Of a DNA stretch of 64,000 nt, positions 1 to 13,060 are shown piece by piece; the stretch's first letter is position 1, and every line of letters starts with the position of its first letter. Origin of the DNA: Cinclus cinclus. Taxonomy: Eukaryota; Chordata; Aves; Passeriformes; Cinclidae. The position numbers were made by a program, and so were the translations under genes. The notes under the pieces were generated by a model. The model had not been told where the DNA came from, made no database searches, and saw only the letters and a list, made by a program, of their open reading frames with translations. The stretch covers positions 95,363,619 through 95,427,618 of the forward strand of contig NC_085047.1 in NCBI RefSeq assembly GCF_963662255.1, in the 5' to 3' direction.

Positions 1-654
1 TTTCTTCCTTAAGAGCTCCCCTCTTCCTGCCTTGTTTGTCAATGCCAGTAGTTTCCCAAGCCTTATTTACCCCAAATCAGGGCCTAGGCTTAACAAATAA
101 TTTCCCTGCAGTGGTGCTAAATTCTAAATTTAAATTCTACTGAATAGAAGAAGCATACCGAGCTACTTCTGTGGTCAAAAGCCACTTAAATTTAGAAAAC
201 AATATAAAAGTAATAAACACCTTTTGCCTGTTGGCTTAAGTGGCATGAGACACTCTGGGAAAAATTTCACACACATCTAAAATAACAGATAAGCAGACAG
301 AAGCAGGAGAGGAAGGAGAAGAAATGGAAGAAAGCAGAAAGACTACTAGATTAAGAATTCTATGAAGACATAGGAAAAATAAGAATGTTTCTGCCCATAA
401 GTTAGGAAAGACACTTCCTAGTTTGTCACTAGTTGTGTAATAAGTCATATCTGTCCACATTTTTGCCTGCATGTAACAAAATAAGGTTCTTCTGTGCAAT
501 TAAGTATTTCTTCCATGGCTCTCTTGTCTTACTAAATAATTCAGGTTCCTTTATTTAACAAGGCTTTTCTTGTAGCAAAGTACAGAAATAATTCCAAAAG
601 GTTGTGGCCTGATTAAATTATCCTCTGCTAATTTGTTTCTAACAAGGACAGAAA
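1..654. other. AT-rich unique DNA, no gene seen
   Basis: No gene, repeat family or RNA is recognised here. The short open frames show no conserved domain pattern and are rich in stops in every other frame. It reads as ordinary non-coding DNA. Confidence 0.6.
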
Positions 655-935
655 ATGTGTCTGTCAGGCTATGGTGGCCAAAGGCTGATCCCCTTGCACA
701 GGGGTGGGGGAGCCCTGGCAGCCCCACAAGGCACTGGACTGTCCCTTCCCACTGCCACTGGAACCCCAGGGGTGACTCAAGGCTGGGCCAGACTCCTGAG
801 GGGTAGGAGGGGCTCCTTGGAGTGGGAGTGGGGGACAGAAAGGGCTGGAGGTGTCACTGGAGCCAGGCAGTCCTTGTGCACAGCTGTGCCTGTGCTGCAC
901 TGCTCCTGCCTCCTCCAATTAAACTCCATTCGTAG
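655..935. other. GC-rich patch, possible LTR or other unidentified repeat
   Basis: Base composition changes abruptly from AT-rich flanks to a G- and C-rich block full of short runs such as GGGGTGGGGG, and reverts after about 930. An ATTAAA, a variant poly(A) signal, sits at its right end (about 919). That arrangement would fit a solo LTR or the 3' end of a retrotransposed copy read on the plus strand. No clear TG...CA ends or target-site duplication were seen, and I do not recognise the family. An open frame crosses the block on the plus strand, but its protein is low in informative motifs and is not called a gene. Confidence 0.35.
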
Positions 936-1043
936 TCGCTTTCCTGGGCAAGGGGCAGGATATCACACAGACATAAGAAAAGGAGAACTGTTTTACTCCC
1001 AAGTTGGAAATAATCAATCTGTTCAGATGTTCCAAAATAATGC

Positions 1044-1066
1044 ACTTTCTTTCTTTCTTTCTTTTC
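1044..1066. repeat. (CTTT)n short microsatellite
   Basis: Five consecutive CTTT-type units are read directly, ending in TTTTC. Confidence 0.85.
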
Positions 1067-3743
1067 AAAGATGTAAGCATTTGCTTTAAACAAAAGTATA
1101 TAATGTTACTTTTGTATTATAAAAAACATAACACTGTCTTATATGCTGCATTCTTTATTCATGTTCTAACAGCTTAGAAATACAATAACATAGATTTTGA
1201 ATGTATTTGTGAAATAAAAATCACTATTAAGGGATTACAAATAAACAATACAAATCCTTTTAAAGAATACTGAAGTTTTATCTGAGAGTAAATGCTAAAA
1301 CATTCTAAGAACTTAAAATATTTTCTTGCCCAAATCTGTTTTAATTATTGAAAAATTGAATCCATTGAGCTTTCATTTTCCAACCTGCATGAAGTAGTTT
1401 CTAAATAATAAAACAGAGTCTATCGAGTCCATTTTGAAAGCAAAATATATTTGCTTAATTTTAAATATAAAATGAGATTATTTATAATATTTATTGAAGG
1501 GCCATAAGAGACTGATCTGAAAGCTATTGAAGGCATATGACTATCAGTTGATTTCAGCAGGTTTTCAATCAAGTCTTCAACAACAAGAAATTATTATAGT
1601 GTCTGACTGAAATATGAGTCAGGCACCCCTCAAAGATTTATTACAGAGTCTGAATAAGACTTGAAGAACTTAAAATAATTTAAGTAGAGTCTTATTCTAT
1701 AAAAAGCTAATTTGGTACTGAATTCAAAAGCCTTGCAAAATGTCTGAATCAAACAATTGCTAGATCTAAGAAACAGACTATCTACTAGATAAGCATTGGT
1801 AACATCAGGGTGAGGTTCAGTTCTGTATTTAGACACACAAATGTGAACTTGTGTCTGTGTGAGGTGGGTGACCCTGTTACAGTGAGCAGAGAAATTGTCA
1901 CTGCTGTCAGTAAGGTGGAAACCACTTTCCTGAAAGTAATCACACATCTGACCTCCTTCTGCTCCTACAGAAGAGCCTGGGTGTCCTGTGGGTTTATATT
2001 GCATCTCTCAATGCTCACTTCATCTATCACTCTTCTGGCACATCCCCTGTGTTCATGCAGCAACATCACACTCTTAGTCGAGCTTACAGATGTTGCAAAA
2101 TGCCCAATGTAGACATTAGCTAGAAGAGAAATTGAATAAGTCTCTGGACTCCATAGATAGATTTGCTATGTTGTCGCTGGAGACCTACATGGTTCTTTAG
2201 AAGAGATTTTACAAGCTATGTCCCATCCTGAAAGAAATTTAGTACTGGTGGGCTCTGTGTTAATGTGATTATTTAGCTGTTTCATTAAAATGAGTGCCCC
2301 AATGTAGAGGGGTGTTCCTGTTTGTTTATTTCCTTTTGAAAAGAGGAATCTGGCACTCCTATATGTGCAACAGCTAAGCATCAATTGGGAGGAATGCACA
2401 TAATGCTTGTGATGAGATAAAGACAACACATTTCTACATTGCAAAAGTTTCACTTAGGTTAGTGATATAATGAGCAAAAATGCTGGCAGGACAATCAAGG
2501 CTTGACTAAAGCAATCATTAAGTGGCAAAAAGGCATTGTTTCTTATAGATGCATATGGTTCATTGCACCAGAGAAAAATAGTGCAATGAAAAAAATATGA
2601 TAGTCAAGATACTTGTCCAGACAATCATCCATAAAGTAGATGTGAAAGTATTTAATTAAATATCTGAGGCTTTCTGGCAAATGCATTCAGGAAACAATGT
2701 ATTGTGTTCCTGAAAGGGAAAATAAGACACATGGGGAAATTTCCATGTACTAAAACTCAAGTACAGAGATCTTTTTTTCAGGTCTGTATTTATTATTCCA
2801 GCTAGACACTCTACTAAAACTGGAGAGATGCTGAGGCTGGGAGTTCATTAATATGTGATCTGAATACAAACTGCCATTCTTAAATAAGGGATTGAGTCTC
2901 TCTGCATACTGGTACTCTCTGGGAACAGATACAGCTGATGAACTTATCTTGCAATGCAGGGTGATTGTGCCATTGCACTTAATGAAGCTGGCTGAAAAAG
3001 TGCTATTTTTCATACTGGAAAACTGAACACAAAATAAAGAGATTCAGGCTCCTTGAGGTTTCTGTAGAATGACACACTTCACTGAAAATCTGGAAAACTA
3101 AAGAGGGTGTCTCTAAAATTTAGAGAAAGCATTTATTTGTAAATTGCAATTTGCACAGATTATAAAATTGAAAGTAATAAAATTTCAAAACTGATGTCTT
3201 TTATACTTCTAAGGTCTATGAGTTAGATACTGTATTTTAAAAATGGAAAATATTCGGAGGTTACTGAAAAATCTGGGCTGAATATTTTAATTTATTTTAT
3301 TTACTGTCAGGTAGTACATTCTAGCATGAGACTATAGCAAAATGTTATTAATTTTAAGTTTGGCTATCAATGTCTTTGATCTTACTCTATCATTTGGTTT
3401 GATAGCAACACAAATTCTAAACACATTTATAGGTAATTTTTTCTTGTCTATTTGAACTAAATTCATCTGCTTGTGTATTAAAGAGAGGAATAGAGCTGAA
3501 ATGCTTTAGTCTGCCACTTCTGAATTGTCCAAGGTTTCCATCATTCAGGGATTTTTTGGATGAATTTTTTCAACATATTTCATTTAAGATCTTTCTGTTC
3601 TTCCAGCTTCTGTCCCACTAGTGTTAATTTTACATGATTCTCATAGTGTCTCCCTTGGTCCTAATACAAAATACCTTTCATGTTGTGGCATCAATAAACG
3701 CACCTCTAAAGCACAAAATGAACTAGAAAACTCTCTTAAGGTT

Positions 3744-3840
3744 ATTTTTGGTTGGTTGTTTTTTTTTGTTTTGTTTTTGGGGTTTTTTTTGTTTTTGTTT
3801 TTTTTGTTTGTTTGTTTTATTTTGTTTTGTTTTGCTTTTC
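3744..3840. repeat. T/G-rich low-complexity tract
   Basis: About 100 bases made almost only of T runs separated by single or paired G, with GTTT and GTTTT units. It could be the decayed poly(A) tail of an antisense retroposon, but no element body is recognisable next to it. Confidence 0.8.
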
Positions 3841-4140
3841 TGACCAAAATAGATATATCCAGTCTCACCTTTCACTTGAAATGGTGTTGATAAAATTTAG
3901 AAGTAATCCAAACCAATTCAAAACATGAATAACATGGGAACAAGAGTTAGAGGAAGAAAAATAAATAGTGCTATTTTAATGTTAATATCAGAACTAAGGA
4001 AGACAAGAATATGAGGGATAAAAATATCTGTGACTCTAGCCAAGCTCCTCTTTTGCATACATGCTGTGTAACAGAATTCAGCTTAGGTCCTTGGACCAGT
4101 TTGTACAGCTTGGATTCAAATGATACAAATGTATAAACCA

Positions 4141-4348
4141 AGGCTGGACAGAGAATGAAATGAGAAATGAGAGCAGCTCTGAGGAGATCTAGGGCATGTT
4201 GGTTGATAAGAAGATCAACATGACTCAGCAGTGCACACTTTGCCATCCGGAAAGCCAAGTGTGTCCTGGGCTCCACCAAAAGCAGCATGGGCAGCTGCTC
4301 AAGGGAAATGACTCTGCCCCTTTATTCCACTCTGGTGAGACCTCACTG
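4141..4348 (+). mobile_element. CR1 LINE, left part of a split copy
   Basis: The text runs through the order of landmarks typical of the last kilobase of bird CR1: TGGGCTCCACCAAAAGCAG, then ATGACTCTGCCCCTTTATTC, then GTGAGACCTCAC. The copy at 18390-19075 in this window shows the same landmarks in the same order. Similarity stops at about 4348 and resumes at about 5005, so this and the next CR1 segment are one element interrupted by an insertion. The left end is approximate, as expected for a 5'-truncated LINE. Confidence 0.85.
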
Positions 4349-5004
4349 TGAGAGACTGAAATATTACAGTTCATGACTTAAACATTTTCATGAAAGACTT
4401 TTGCTTACTATAGCAGAACTGCATTACAAAAGCTGCCCAAGTGACCACCATGTCCTGACTGAGGCCCCATAACTTTTGCTGATGAAGACAAGATAAATAC
4501 AGGTCAGGGCTGGGGACATTCACCAAGCACAAGCTTAACACCTCGGAGGTGGAGACACAGCCCCAAGGCTATCAGCTGCCAGGCTTTGCTCAGACCCTCG
4601 CACCAAAGGGTGGAAATGAGAGGCTTTGGGTGTGTGCTGGAAATCCTCTGGTCAGAGGCAGTGCCCGCCCACCCTCCGCTGTGCAGAAGAGCCCATCTTC
4701 AGCCTTCACCCAGGGAGAACACTGCATCCATGTGAGGGACAGCAGATGGAGTGTCGTAGCCCATCAAAGGCGCCTCCAAAGGAGTTCCTGACCCCTACAC
4801 CAGAGATGACACTTCTTTTTCTATTTCTTCCGTTCGTTCTTTTCTTTCTCTTTGCCTCTTTTACTATTAAATAAAATATGTCAATTTTTTGGCACCAACA
4901 TCTAACCTTATTTGGTGTTAATCACCTTTTCTGGGTATATTTTGAACTTTCAAAGTTCTTTCTGTTTTATACACAGAGACTTGGTTTTCTTTGCTCTTGA
5001 ATCA
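4349..5004 (+). mobile_element. LTR-like insertion inside the CR1
   Basis: About 656 bases interrupt the CR1 at a point where its two flanks would otherwise join almost base to base. The insert starts with TG and can be ended on CA (GAATCA). It carries a TATA-like GATAAATAC (about 4491) and an AATAAA poly(A) signal (4870-4875) on the plus strand, with a GC-richer middle. This layout fits a solo LTR of an endogenous retrovirus. No good target-site duplication or perfect terminal inverted repeat is visible, so the exact ends and the class are inferred. I do not recognise the family. Confidence 0.5.
4870..4875 (+). promoter_or_regulatory. AATAAA poly(A) signal in the LTR-like insert
   Basis: An exact AATAAA lies 130 bases before the proposed right end and about 380 bases after the TATA-like GATAAATAC, which is a plausible spacing for an LTR. 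Confidence 0.4.
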
Positions 5005-5512
5005 TAAGTGCTGTATCCAGCTGTAGGGACCTCAGCACGAGCTAGACACTGACCTGCTAGAGAGAGTCCAGAGGAGATCATGAAGATGATCAGAGGGCCA
5101 GAGCACCTCTCCCATGAAGACAGACTGAGACAGATGAGGTTGCTCAGCCTGGAAAAGAGAAGACTTCAGAGACACCCTTTTGTGGCCTTTCAGTACCTGA
5201 AGGGACCTTACTGGAATGATGGGGAGTGATTTCTTACTGGGTTATGTAGTGACAGGACAAGAGGAAATGGTATAAACTGAAAGAGGGCAGGTTAAATTAG
5301 ATTTTAGGAAGAAATTATTTATTGTGAAGTTGGTTAGGCACTGTAAGAAGTTGCCCAGAGGAGCTATGAATGCCCCATCCCTGGAAGTGCTCAAGACGAG
5401 GCTGGATGGGACATGAAGCAGCCTAGTTGAGAGGAAGGTATCCCTGCTCATGGCAGAGGAGTAGGAATAAGATGATCATAAGGGTCCCCCCAGTATCATT
5501 CTATGATTTAGG
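5005..5512 (+). mobile_element. CR1 LINE, right part of the split copy, with 3' end
   Basis: CR1 resumes with GTGCTGTATCCAGCTGTAGG and continues through AGAGCACCTCTCCCATGAAG, AGTACCTGAAGGGACC, GTGACAGGACAAGAGGAAAT and GCCCCATCCCTGGAAGTGC. It ends in the CR1-type tail ATCATTCTATGATTTA. The order matches the C-terminal end of ORF2 and the short 3' UTR. The frame is broken by many indels, so it is a dead copy. Confidence 0.9.
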
Positions 5513-6331
5513 CAACAGTAAAAGTGTGAGCATCGTAGCTGTTCTGTCAATATTTATATCAATATTCACTATTATTTCTTTTATTTATCTCTTTGCAGTT
5601 ATCTAATAAAATTAAGTCTATGTACAAATATTTGTTTTATTTGCTTTATTATTTACTTTCATAAAACATTTAAATTACTTTCAACATTTGTTCTTCTTTT
5701 AATTTCTTTGCTTACTAGAACTTGTTTTGAGGATTAGTTTAATATTCTTGTAATTTTTTATGTTTTTAGTTACCACTAACCCAACCACATTGCTTAATTT
5801 TTTTCATATCAATGAGGGTATAATAGGTTTACACATAAAACTGGAAGTTTTATACAGTACATGTTTAGTAATATTTGTCTGTTTTTCAGTGACCTTAGTG
5901 GCATCAGGAAAGCAGGAAAAGAGTGGTAACAATTTGGCTGGATACCATCTATCATAAGAAATTCAATAAAAAGCTAATCATTTTGACCATTAAGTCTAAC
6001 ATACAGGCAGAATACCATCAACAGAGAAAAAGGTCAGTTGTGACGATGTCATCCTCACACAGAAAATAATTTATACCTTATTACTCAGCTTTTCAGATTT
6101 TAAAATTTGTGACTGTTATGATATTTTAAACTCATCCATTTTCTCCTCCAACACAGATAAGTTCATCAGTAACTTTAATGAATTTGCATCATTTTCTCGG
6201 CATAATTTTCTTAAATTTTATTTCAATATTACTTGCATGAAGGTGTGCTGTAAAAATTATTTTAATCTAAATGCATTAAAAATGTGTCCTGAAATACTCA
6301 AAGAATCAAGTGCAACTTTTGTTTTCCACCT

Positions 6332-6411
6332 AAATTACTCTTAGTATCTTAGTTCTTAATTACTCTTAGTATCTTAATATCTTAAATTACTCTTAGTGAC
6401 TTAGTATCCAT
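6332..6411. repeat. Three-copy tandem repeat, unit about 26 bp
   Basis: The phrase ATTACTCTTAGT starts at 6334, 6359 and 6386, so the period is 25 then 27 bases. Each copy is followed by a variant of ATCTTAG. It is a small local duplication in unique AT-rich DNA. Confidence 0.85.
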
Positions 6412-8270
6412 TTGCTGTTTACTTTCAAGACATATTGATGAGGCAGGAATCACAATGAATTCCTGCTTAATTTCACTTGAAAATTCTTTGTAGTTTGACA
6501 TGGAAAGAGAAATGTGCTTCTAGTTCTTCAAGTCATTAGTAGATTTCAATAGCTAGGGTATAATATGCATTAGTGAGCAATGTAGTAATCTATTAAATTT
6601 TCATTATTTTAAAATGAATTTTAGGCAAATACTAAAATGTTTTATAAAGAAAAATAGTCAAAAAGCTTTATCAGGCTGTTTTACTTCTTGGAGTTAATTT
6701 CTAACTGCTAGTCTTTGTAAACAAAAGTGCATATATGTGGCCATTTCTGATGAAAGATTTTTTTATTTTATTCAGTTATTTGTTTGATGTTGTTCACTTA
6801 GTTCTTTCTGCTATAAATTATTTATAACATACAATCTTTTAAAAAGTGCTAAATGTCTATAGGCTGAGCATTTTGACATTTCCCTTACACATTATGAGAG
6901 CTCTGGGCAAAGAATTATAGAAGGTGCTAATAGATCAGAAAACATACATTGAGGAAGTCACAAAAGAACATTTTGCAATTGTGATTACTAAAATATACAA
7001 GGCATTAAAATTTGAATTCTATGTGTGTATGACAATGTCTATAATGAGAACTGAAAATTTTGTGAGTCTAATCTAATCTCCTGACAATTTAAATATTACT
7101 CTTACCCAGTTGTTGTGTTGTACTTCTTCTCTAATTCCATAAATAGGGAAGGTCATAATGATAGTGAAAATGTTTTATGGAATTTAAACTTCTGACATTT
7201 TCCTAAATTGGCAGACTAAGAGAAGATGTAGATAACATGATATGGCTTTCTTTGAAGGAAAGAATTTGGAGCAATATTTAACCCATCCACTATTTTGGTG
7301 AGGTTTTTGTTTCTCTGTTCATTTCAGGTCATGTTACCAAAACATGTCATTCACTTAGCATTTGACAATTAATATATAAAAAAAACCCATAACTTTTCTC
7401 TGATGGTTCTCTTTATATACTGAGGCCAAAGGTCTGAGTTAGTTTTGCTGCTGCTTTAATAAAGGACACATCTTGCTTACTCAGTCTTCAAAGTATTTTA
7501 AGCCTGGAGGTTAAGTCTCAGTCTATAAATCTTCAATGAACTGGGATTAGATCCCAATATTAATACTTGAAAAATTGGTTTTCTCTACTAATATGTTGCT
7601 TTGCTTCTGAGACAATTTTTTAAATTGAGTTAATATATTTGAATATCTATAAACCTGGAGAAATATTTAAGTGACTTCCATTAGCAACATCATGGATTCA
7701 TGCATTAACAGAATGAAACTAAATAAAGTGATATAAATTACAGTCCCTACATATCATATCACTACAGAACAATTTTTTCCCCATTATACAAGTTCAGCAG
7801 CAATCATTTCTCCAGGGTCTGATCTTGTCCATCACCACTTCTCTTGGATTTACATCTCAAAAGCTACAGTTTCTGAACAGGATGCTTATATATTTATACA
7901 TAACGAGATGGGTATGCAGAGAACAGTTGTTGCTATCCAGCTGTTTACAAGACAGGGTCTGACCTGCAGAAGTTGCTGTGTTCTGATCACTGTTATTGTG
8001 GAGATAGATAATTTTGAGATAATTATAAATTAACTATAGTATGGTATATAGTGAAGCAGAATTGTTCTTCCTCTCTAAGTCAAGTTATTTATAGCTCACT
8101 GAGAAGGTTAACACATTAACAAAATCTTTTTTATAAGGACATTTAAACCACAGATGTACTCTGAAATGTTTACACCACTCAGTTATCCTTTGCTGAAGTT
8201 CTCATCTAGTCTGAACTGGAATCGTTCAACATATTTTCTTGGATTTTTCTCCCATGTTTTAGTGTTCTGT

Positions 8271-8294
8271 TGTTTTGTTTGTTTGTTTGTTTGT
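8271..8294. repeat. (GTTT)n microsatellite
   Basis: About five uninterrupted GTTT units are visible, preceded by GTTTT. Confidence 0.85.
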
Positions 8295-8588
8295 GTTTCT
8301 TTTTAAATTTTGGTGGCTGTTTTCAAAGCATTTATTAATTCTATTTCTAAATTCATCAGGATGAATGAAAAGCATATTTGTAACAGGAGTTTTCTACAAC
8401 GAAAGGATGAATTTTCCCATTAATATTATGATGATGTTAGGTGCCTCCACATACTTGTTTTCCAAATCTAAATTTCTGAGGAAGTGGAAGACAACATGGC
8501 TCACGGTAACTGTAACAGTAGTACCTATTAATTATTTCCAAGAATACCTGAGCTTAAGTCTCCAATAAAATTGACATGTGAGGGTTCG

Positions 8589-8620
8589 TTTTTTTTTTTG
8601 TTTGTTTGTTTGTTTTTGTT
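8589..8620. repeat. T run followed by (GTTT)n
   Basis: A run of 11 T leads into GTTT units. It is the second GTTT tract within 300 bases of the one at 8271-8294, in the same orientation. Confidence 0.8.
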
Positions 8621-11600
8621 ATTTGGAATACTAGTTAGAGCTAAACTACATCTTTCATTCTCTTTGCACTACAATTCCAGTCTTACAAAAATTTACACAA
8701 AGGAAAAACCTTAAGTGCATTAGTATACAGCTCCCATTATGCCATCTAGTTTTCAGTGTATAATTTCAAAGTATAATTTCAGTATTTAAAAAACAAACCT
8801 GCCCCTACTGTAATATACTTTCACCATTTCTTTAGCATTTACTACCTTCAGTATTATTTTTTGTATTCATTTCATAAAGAGACCTTTATTCTTTATATAC
8901 TAAACTTGCTTTTTTTTTCCCTTTTTTTTTAATATTGACTTTGAAATTATTGACTTATTAACAAAGGTCTTTCCTCTTTCAAGATGGTTGGTCTTATCTT
9001 CACTCAGCTCAAAACATTGATTTTGTACATAAAATTCCTTTCAGGATAAAGCCAACCAAAGCAGTATCAGTGATGTGACAGAATTTTAAGTGCAGTACAA
9101 TTGTTCAATGTAAATGTATTCTAAGCTATTATTTGAGGACAGCTTAAAGTCTGTGTTTCATTGCCTGCAGGGCATGGATAGAGTAAAATCCAATCAAGCA
9201 CCTGGGAAACTCTGTTCTTCAGAATATCTGAGTGATAGAGGTTGAGATTCACAGTAAACCCATCTTTGACATAAATATCCAGGCTGTATTTCAATTACAG
9301 TGACTTTGCAATCCCATTTGCAAAACTTTCCTTTGACTTCTTTTTTTTGATCCTTTACAAATGTAATTTTAGGTAGAAGAGTTTCAAGTGACTGATGATT
9401 ATCAAATTGTCTCTGCTAATAATAATACAGCTTTGAAAATTTTTAAATTTTGGACCCATATGTCAAGATGCCATAATGAATTGGAACATTATGTCTATAT
9501 GATTTTATTACTTCTCTACTAAAGGCTACATTTTTTCCTGTCCCATCTGTAAATCACAGTTGCAAAGCATTGCTTTTAAAATCTGAGAGATAAAAACAAA
9601 ATACTAATATATTTCTTTAAAAAGTTCCTGAAATATTAATATCTCATTTTCCTGTAAAATCTGCATTGCTTACAGGCATGATTGAGGTCAAGAATTTTAT
9701 GGGTAGTCATTTGAGCTGACATCAGGAGTTTGACTGAAGAGCATTACCTGTGGATAATATGGTTATTTAACATGCATTTCAATAAAATCCTCCATGCAAT
9801 ATATATGACACCCATAGGAAACCTAAAGAACAGAACAGAGATACCAGTATTGTAATTTCTTTGATATGCTGGTTTAAGTTTTTTGGCCACCCAGTTAAGT
9901 TTCTTGAATTATCTGTCACATTTCTGTCTTTGTTTCATGTCATTGTTTGTAGGTCTGTTAAGCAATTGCACTCTGAAAGTTAAGGCTGAGGGTTTCAAAA
10001 TGCAGTACCTTGTCAGGTAATACGATATTCAACAAATAGCATATTTATAATACTTTGTTACTGCTTCTTTTATGGACAACAAGCAGAACAAGAAATAATA
10101 CAAAAGATTATATAAGAGTTACTCTTGCTTTTTTTGAAAATGTTTTTAAAAATTCAATTATCGAGACAAAAATGAAGTTACAGGAGTGCTCAATGCATTT
10201 CTTTTTCCTGTAGACTTCTCTCAAGCTTTTCTATTTTCTTATAAGATCAAACAGAGGATAATCAGCCTTCTTCTTAACAACAGATTTCATCTAGTGAAAG
10301 AAATTAAAGAAGTGCAAAGTCTTAAAATAAGTACATAATTGCCCATGAGAGATTCATGTAGGAGAGTTTCCTAGTGAGCTGTACCATCTAACTGCCTGTC
10401 ATTACAATTTATACCTTGTTTCATGTTTGATCATAAGCTCACAGGAAGAAAAATGTATTTTCAAAATATATGCATATGATATGAAGCAAAGCAATCTCTG
10501 GGCATGATGAAACACTGGACTTCATTAAATATTTCCACAAATGGTTAACTTCTAAAGATTAGATTTCCTAGCATAATATAAAGTGACACAGCTAAACAAA
10601 AAAAACAAACAAAACTTTTACTTGAAATAGGTAAATTTTTCTATTGCATTAAATACAGTTGTTTTGGAAGCAAGTGTATTTGGAGTCTTTTTATGCTACT
10701 TACATATGTTGCATATGTTTAGAAAAAAGCCTGGGTTTATTTAAATGCTTTTCTGTCAGACAGCTTATTAAGCTTCCAGTGGCCTACAAACAGACCGATG
10801 TTTATAGTCTCAGTAGTCTCATCACTGAAAGATTGTAGGAAGGATCAGAAAATCCCTTCCTTGTGGTATAGTTATAGGGAAAAAATACAGGACACAAAGG
10901 AATTGTATCATTTTTACAGATGTAAGAATATATGTTTTGCAGTCCTTGTCAGTATGACTTTTTTTGTTTTTGTCTTTCTAGATACAGAAGTCTATCTTTC
11001 TTTTTTATTTCTCCCCATTTTTTTTCTTTTGTACAATCAGTTATTTTCAGAGCACAAAAATCATAAAAAAATAATGAAGTGATACCTCAAAGGATGGCAA
11101 TTTATGTGTTGTGAGGAGGACAGATTGTTCATTAGCTTCATATTCAATACTATTCTTCCCTTTCTTTCGAAGTGTACCCATGATGCCCATAGCATTCAGT
11201 GCTGGAATGAACTTCACTGTCCTGCTTCCATATTGAGACAGGCTCTGCATAGAAATATGTGTACTTTCCTTTTTATCTCTTGATCTTCTGCACTATTTAA
11301 ATTATTTGAAAGAATAGTTGATGCTTATTATATGATGTGATAATAGCATTAGTTGAAGTTTCAGGTGATGACTGAATTTTTGTAAAAGAAATATTGTTGC
11401 ATAAGAAAAGGATATTGAGCAGAGAGCAAAAGCTGTTTATTATCACCTTGAACCTCATTTTCAAGTATTTTTTTTTTCAGAACCAAATGCCTTTGCAATT
11501 AAATGGTTCGTTATTTTCACTAAATTCTGGGTCTAGTAATAATCAAGTTTTCTTTCAATGAGATACATATTTGACCATTTCTCCTTCAGCAGTTTGATAC

Positions 11601-13040
11601 TATCTTTGGTTAAATGGTTCTTACTGAGTGTATGAGCTTGTTGGCATTGTGTGCTTATGCAAGTCTTTCCTCATGGCTAAAATATTTTCCTGACAAGAAA
11701 CTGTAAACTTGATATTCAGTCACTCTTGGCTCCTAACACCTTCCAGAATTCCAATCTGATGCAGCCCACAAAAAGCACCGAGTTTGGAATTCTGGATAGA
11801 CATAATGAAACTGATTTTCAAAATGCTGCTTGAAAAAATACATCTTTTCATTGTGAAATTTCTGAAGGTGGATTTTTAGGACAGCATTAATGCTGTTATA
11901 ATCAGACTGAATCAGAAAGGAAGATTCTCTGAAGACATAATTTCATTTTCTATATTAAATCTATGAAGTGTTTGCAGATTTGAATTTCAAGTGAGATATT
12001 TTGAACACTTGAAAATTGTTACCTGAAGTAACAATAAAGCTTAATCAGAAAAGAAGTTTAGCATTTCTTGAAGGCAGTGAGCCAACAGACGTGTTCACTT
12101 CATCTGTCTCCAACAGTCCTTGTTTACCTAGACTAGTAATGAGATGAAAAAAGAAAAATTCTTCCTTCCCTCCCTAACCATCAGAATAAAGCCCTGATAA
12201 TCACAGAAAGTTTATTGACTTGCAAGTTTGCTGCAGTATTAAAGACATTACCTAAATAAGCAAAAACTTTCCATCTTATCACCTTAGAAAGATTCTAAAT
12301 GTCCTAAGTATTTGAGAGAAAATGCCAGTAGTAAAAATGTCAAATGCCTGTCCTCAGAGTTGTAAAGCAGTAAGGTGATACTGAAATAGTTCTTTAAAGC
12401 ATCTTTGTACTCCTGTGTATTAAGATCACCTTTACCTGGCTCTGGTTGCTGGTTAAAGTAATATGGAAGTGAGGCACAGCAGAATAGGAAAACTGAATGT
12501 TGCTTGGGGTAGGGAATTCATCTCATTGAATATGCATACTTACATCAGAGCTACTTCTGCTAGGACATTTTTCTAAAAAATGAAGAAAGTAAAGTACTTT
12601 AAAGCTTCATTCTTCCTCCTCTGACATAGATATCTAAAACAGGTCAGATTAATACCTGATAGGTGTCTGTTGAGCATAAACACAAAGGAAAAACTTTGAT
12701 GTAGGCTTCTCTATTTTAGACACTGAGAATATTCCTCAAACAGAGAAACAAAGAAACAAAAAATATCTTGAAGCAGGTTAAGTTGACATGATGATACATT
12801 TTACTTTCATCTTGCTAGCATGAGTCCTGCTTTACTATATCCGAATTTGTTCCCTCAACACACTATTTTTTTTTTCCAGCAGGTATGATCTTGATATTTT
12901 GAGGGAGCTTTCCCCAGCAATCTCAGATTCTATTTATAAGTCACTTCATGTTTGCTGGCTCTCCCTTCCCCGTTCAGTGTTCCCCCTTTTCTTAGTGAGC
13001 GAACTGCAGTTGTAGTAAATGTTAATAGCTGTGTGTTTCC

Positions 13041-13060
13041 TTTTTCTTTCTTTCTTTCCC
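13041..13060. repeat. (CTTT)n short microsatellite
   Basis: Three CTTT units in a pyrimidine-rich context are read directly. Confidence 0.7.

Larger units (their letters stand above)
936..4140. other. AT-rich unique DNA, no gene seen
   Basis: About 3.2 kb with no recognised interspersed repeat. It contains a short CTTT run (1044-1066) and a T/G-rich stretch (3744-3840). Open frames up to about 124 codons occur, but none resembles a known protein or lies beside convincing splice or promoter signals. Confidence 0.55.

Noticed and set aside
655..1089. 144-codon plus-strand open frame
   Set aside because: It spans a GC-rich patch and then AT-rich unique DNA, and its sequence has no domain pattern. 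It probably stays open by composition.
3971..4288. 105-codon minus-strand open frame
   Set aside because: It overlaps the left CR1 part in antisense and shows no motif.
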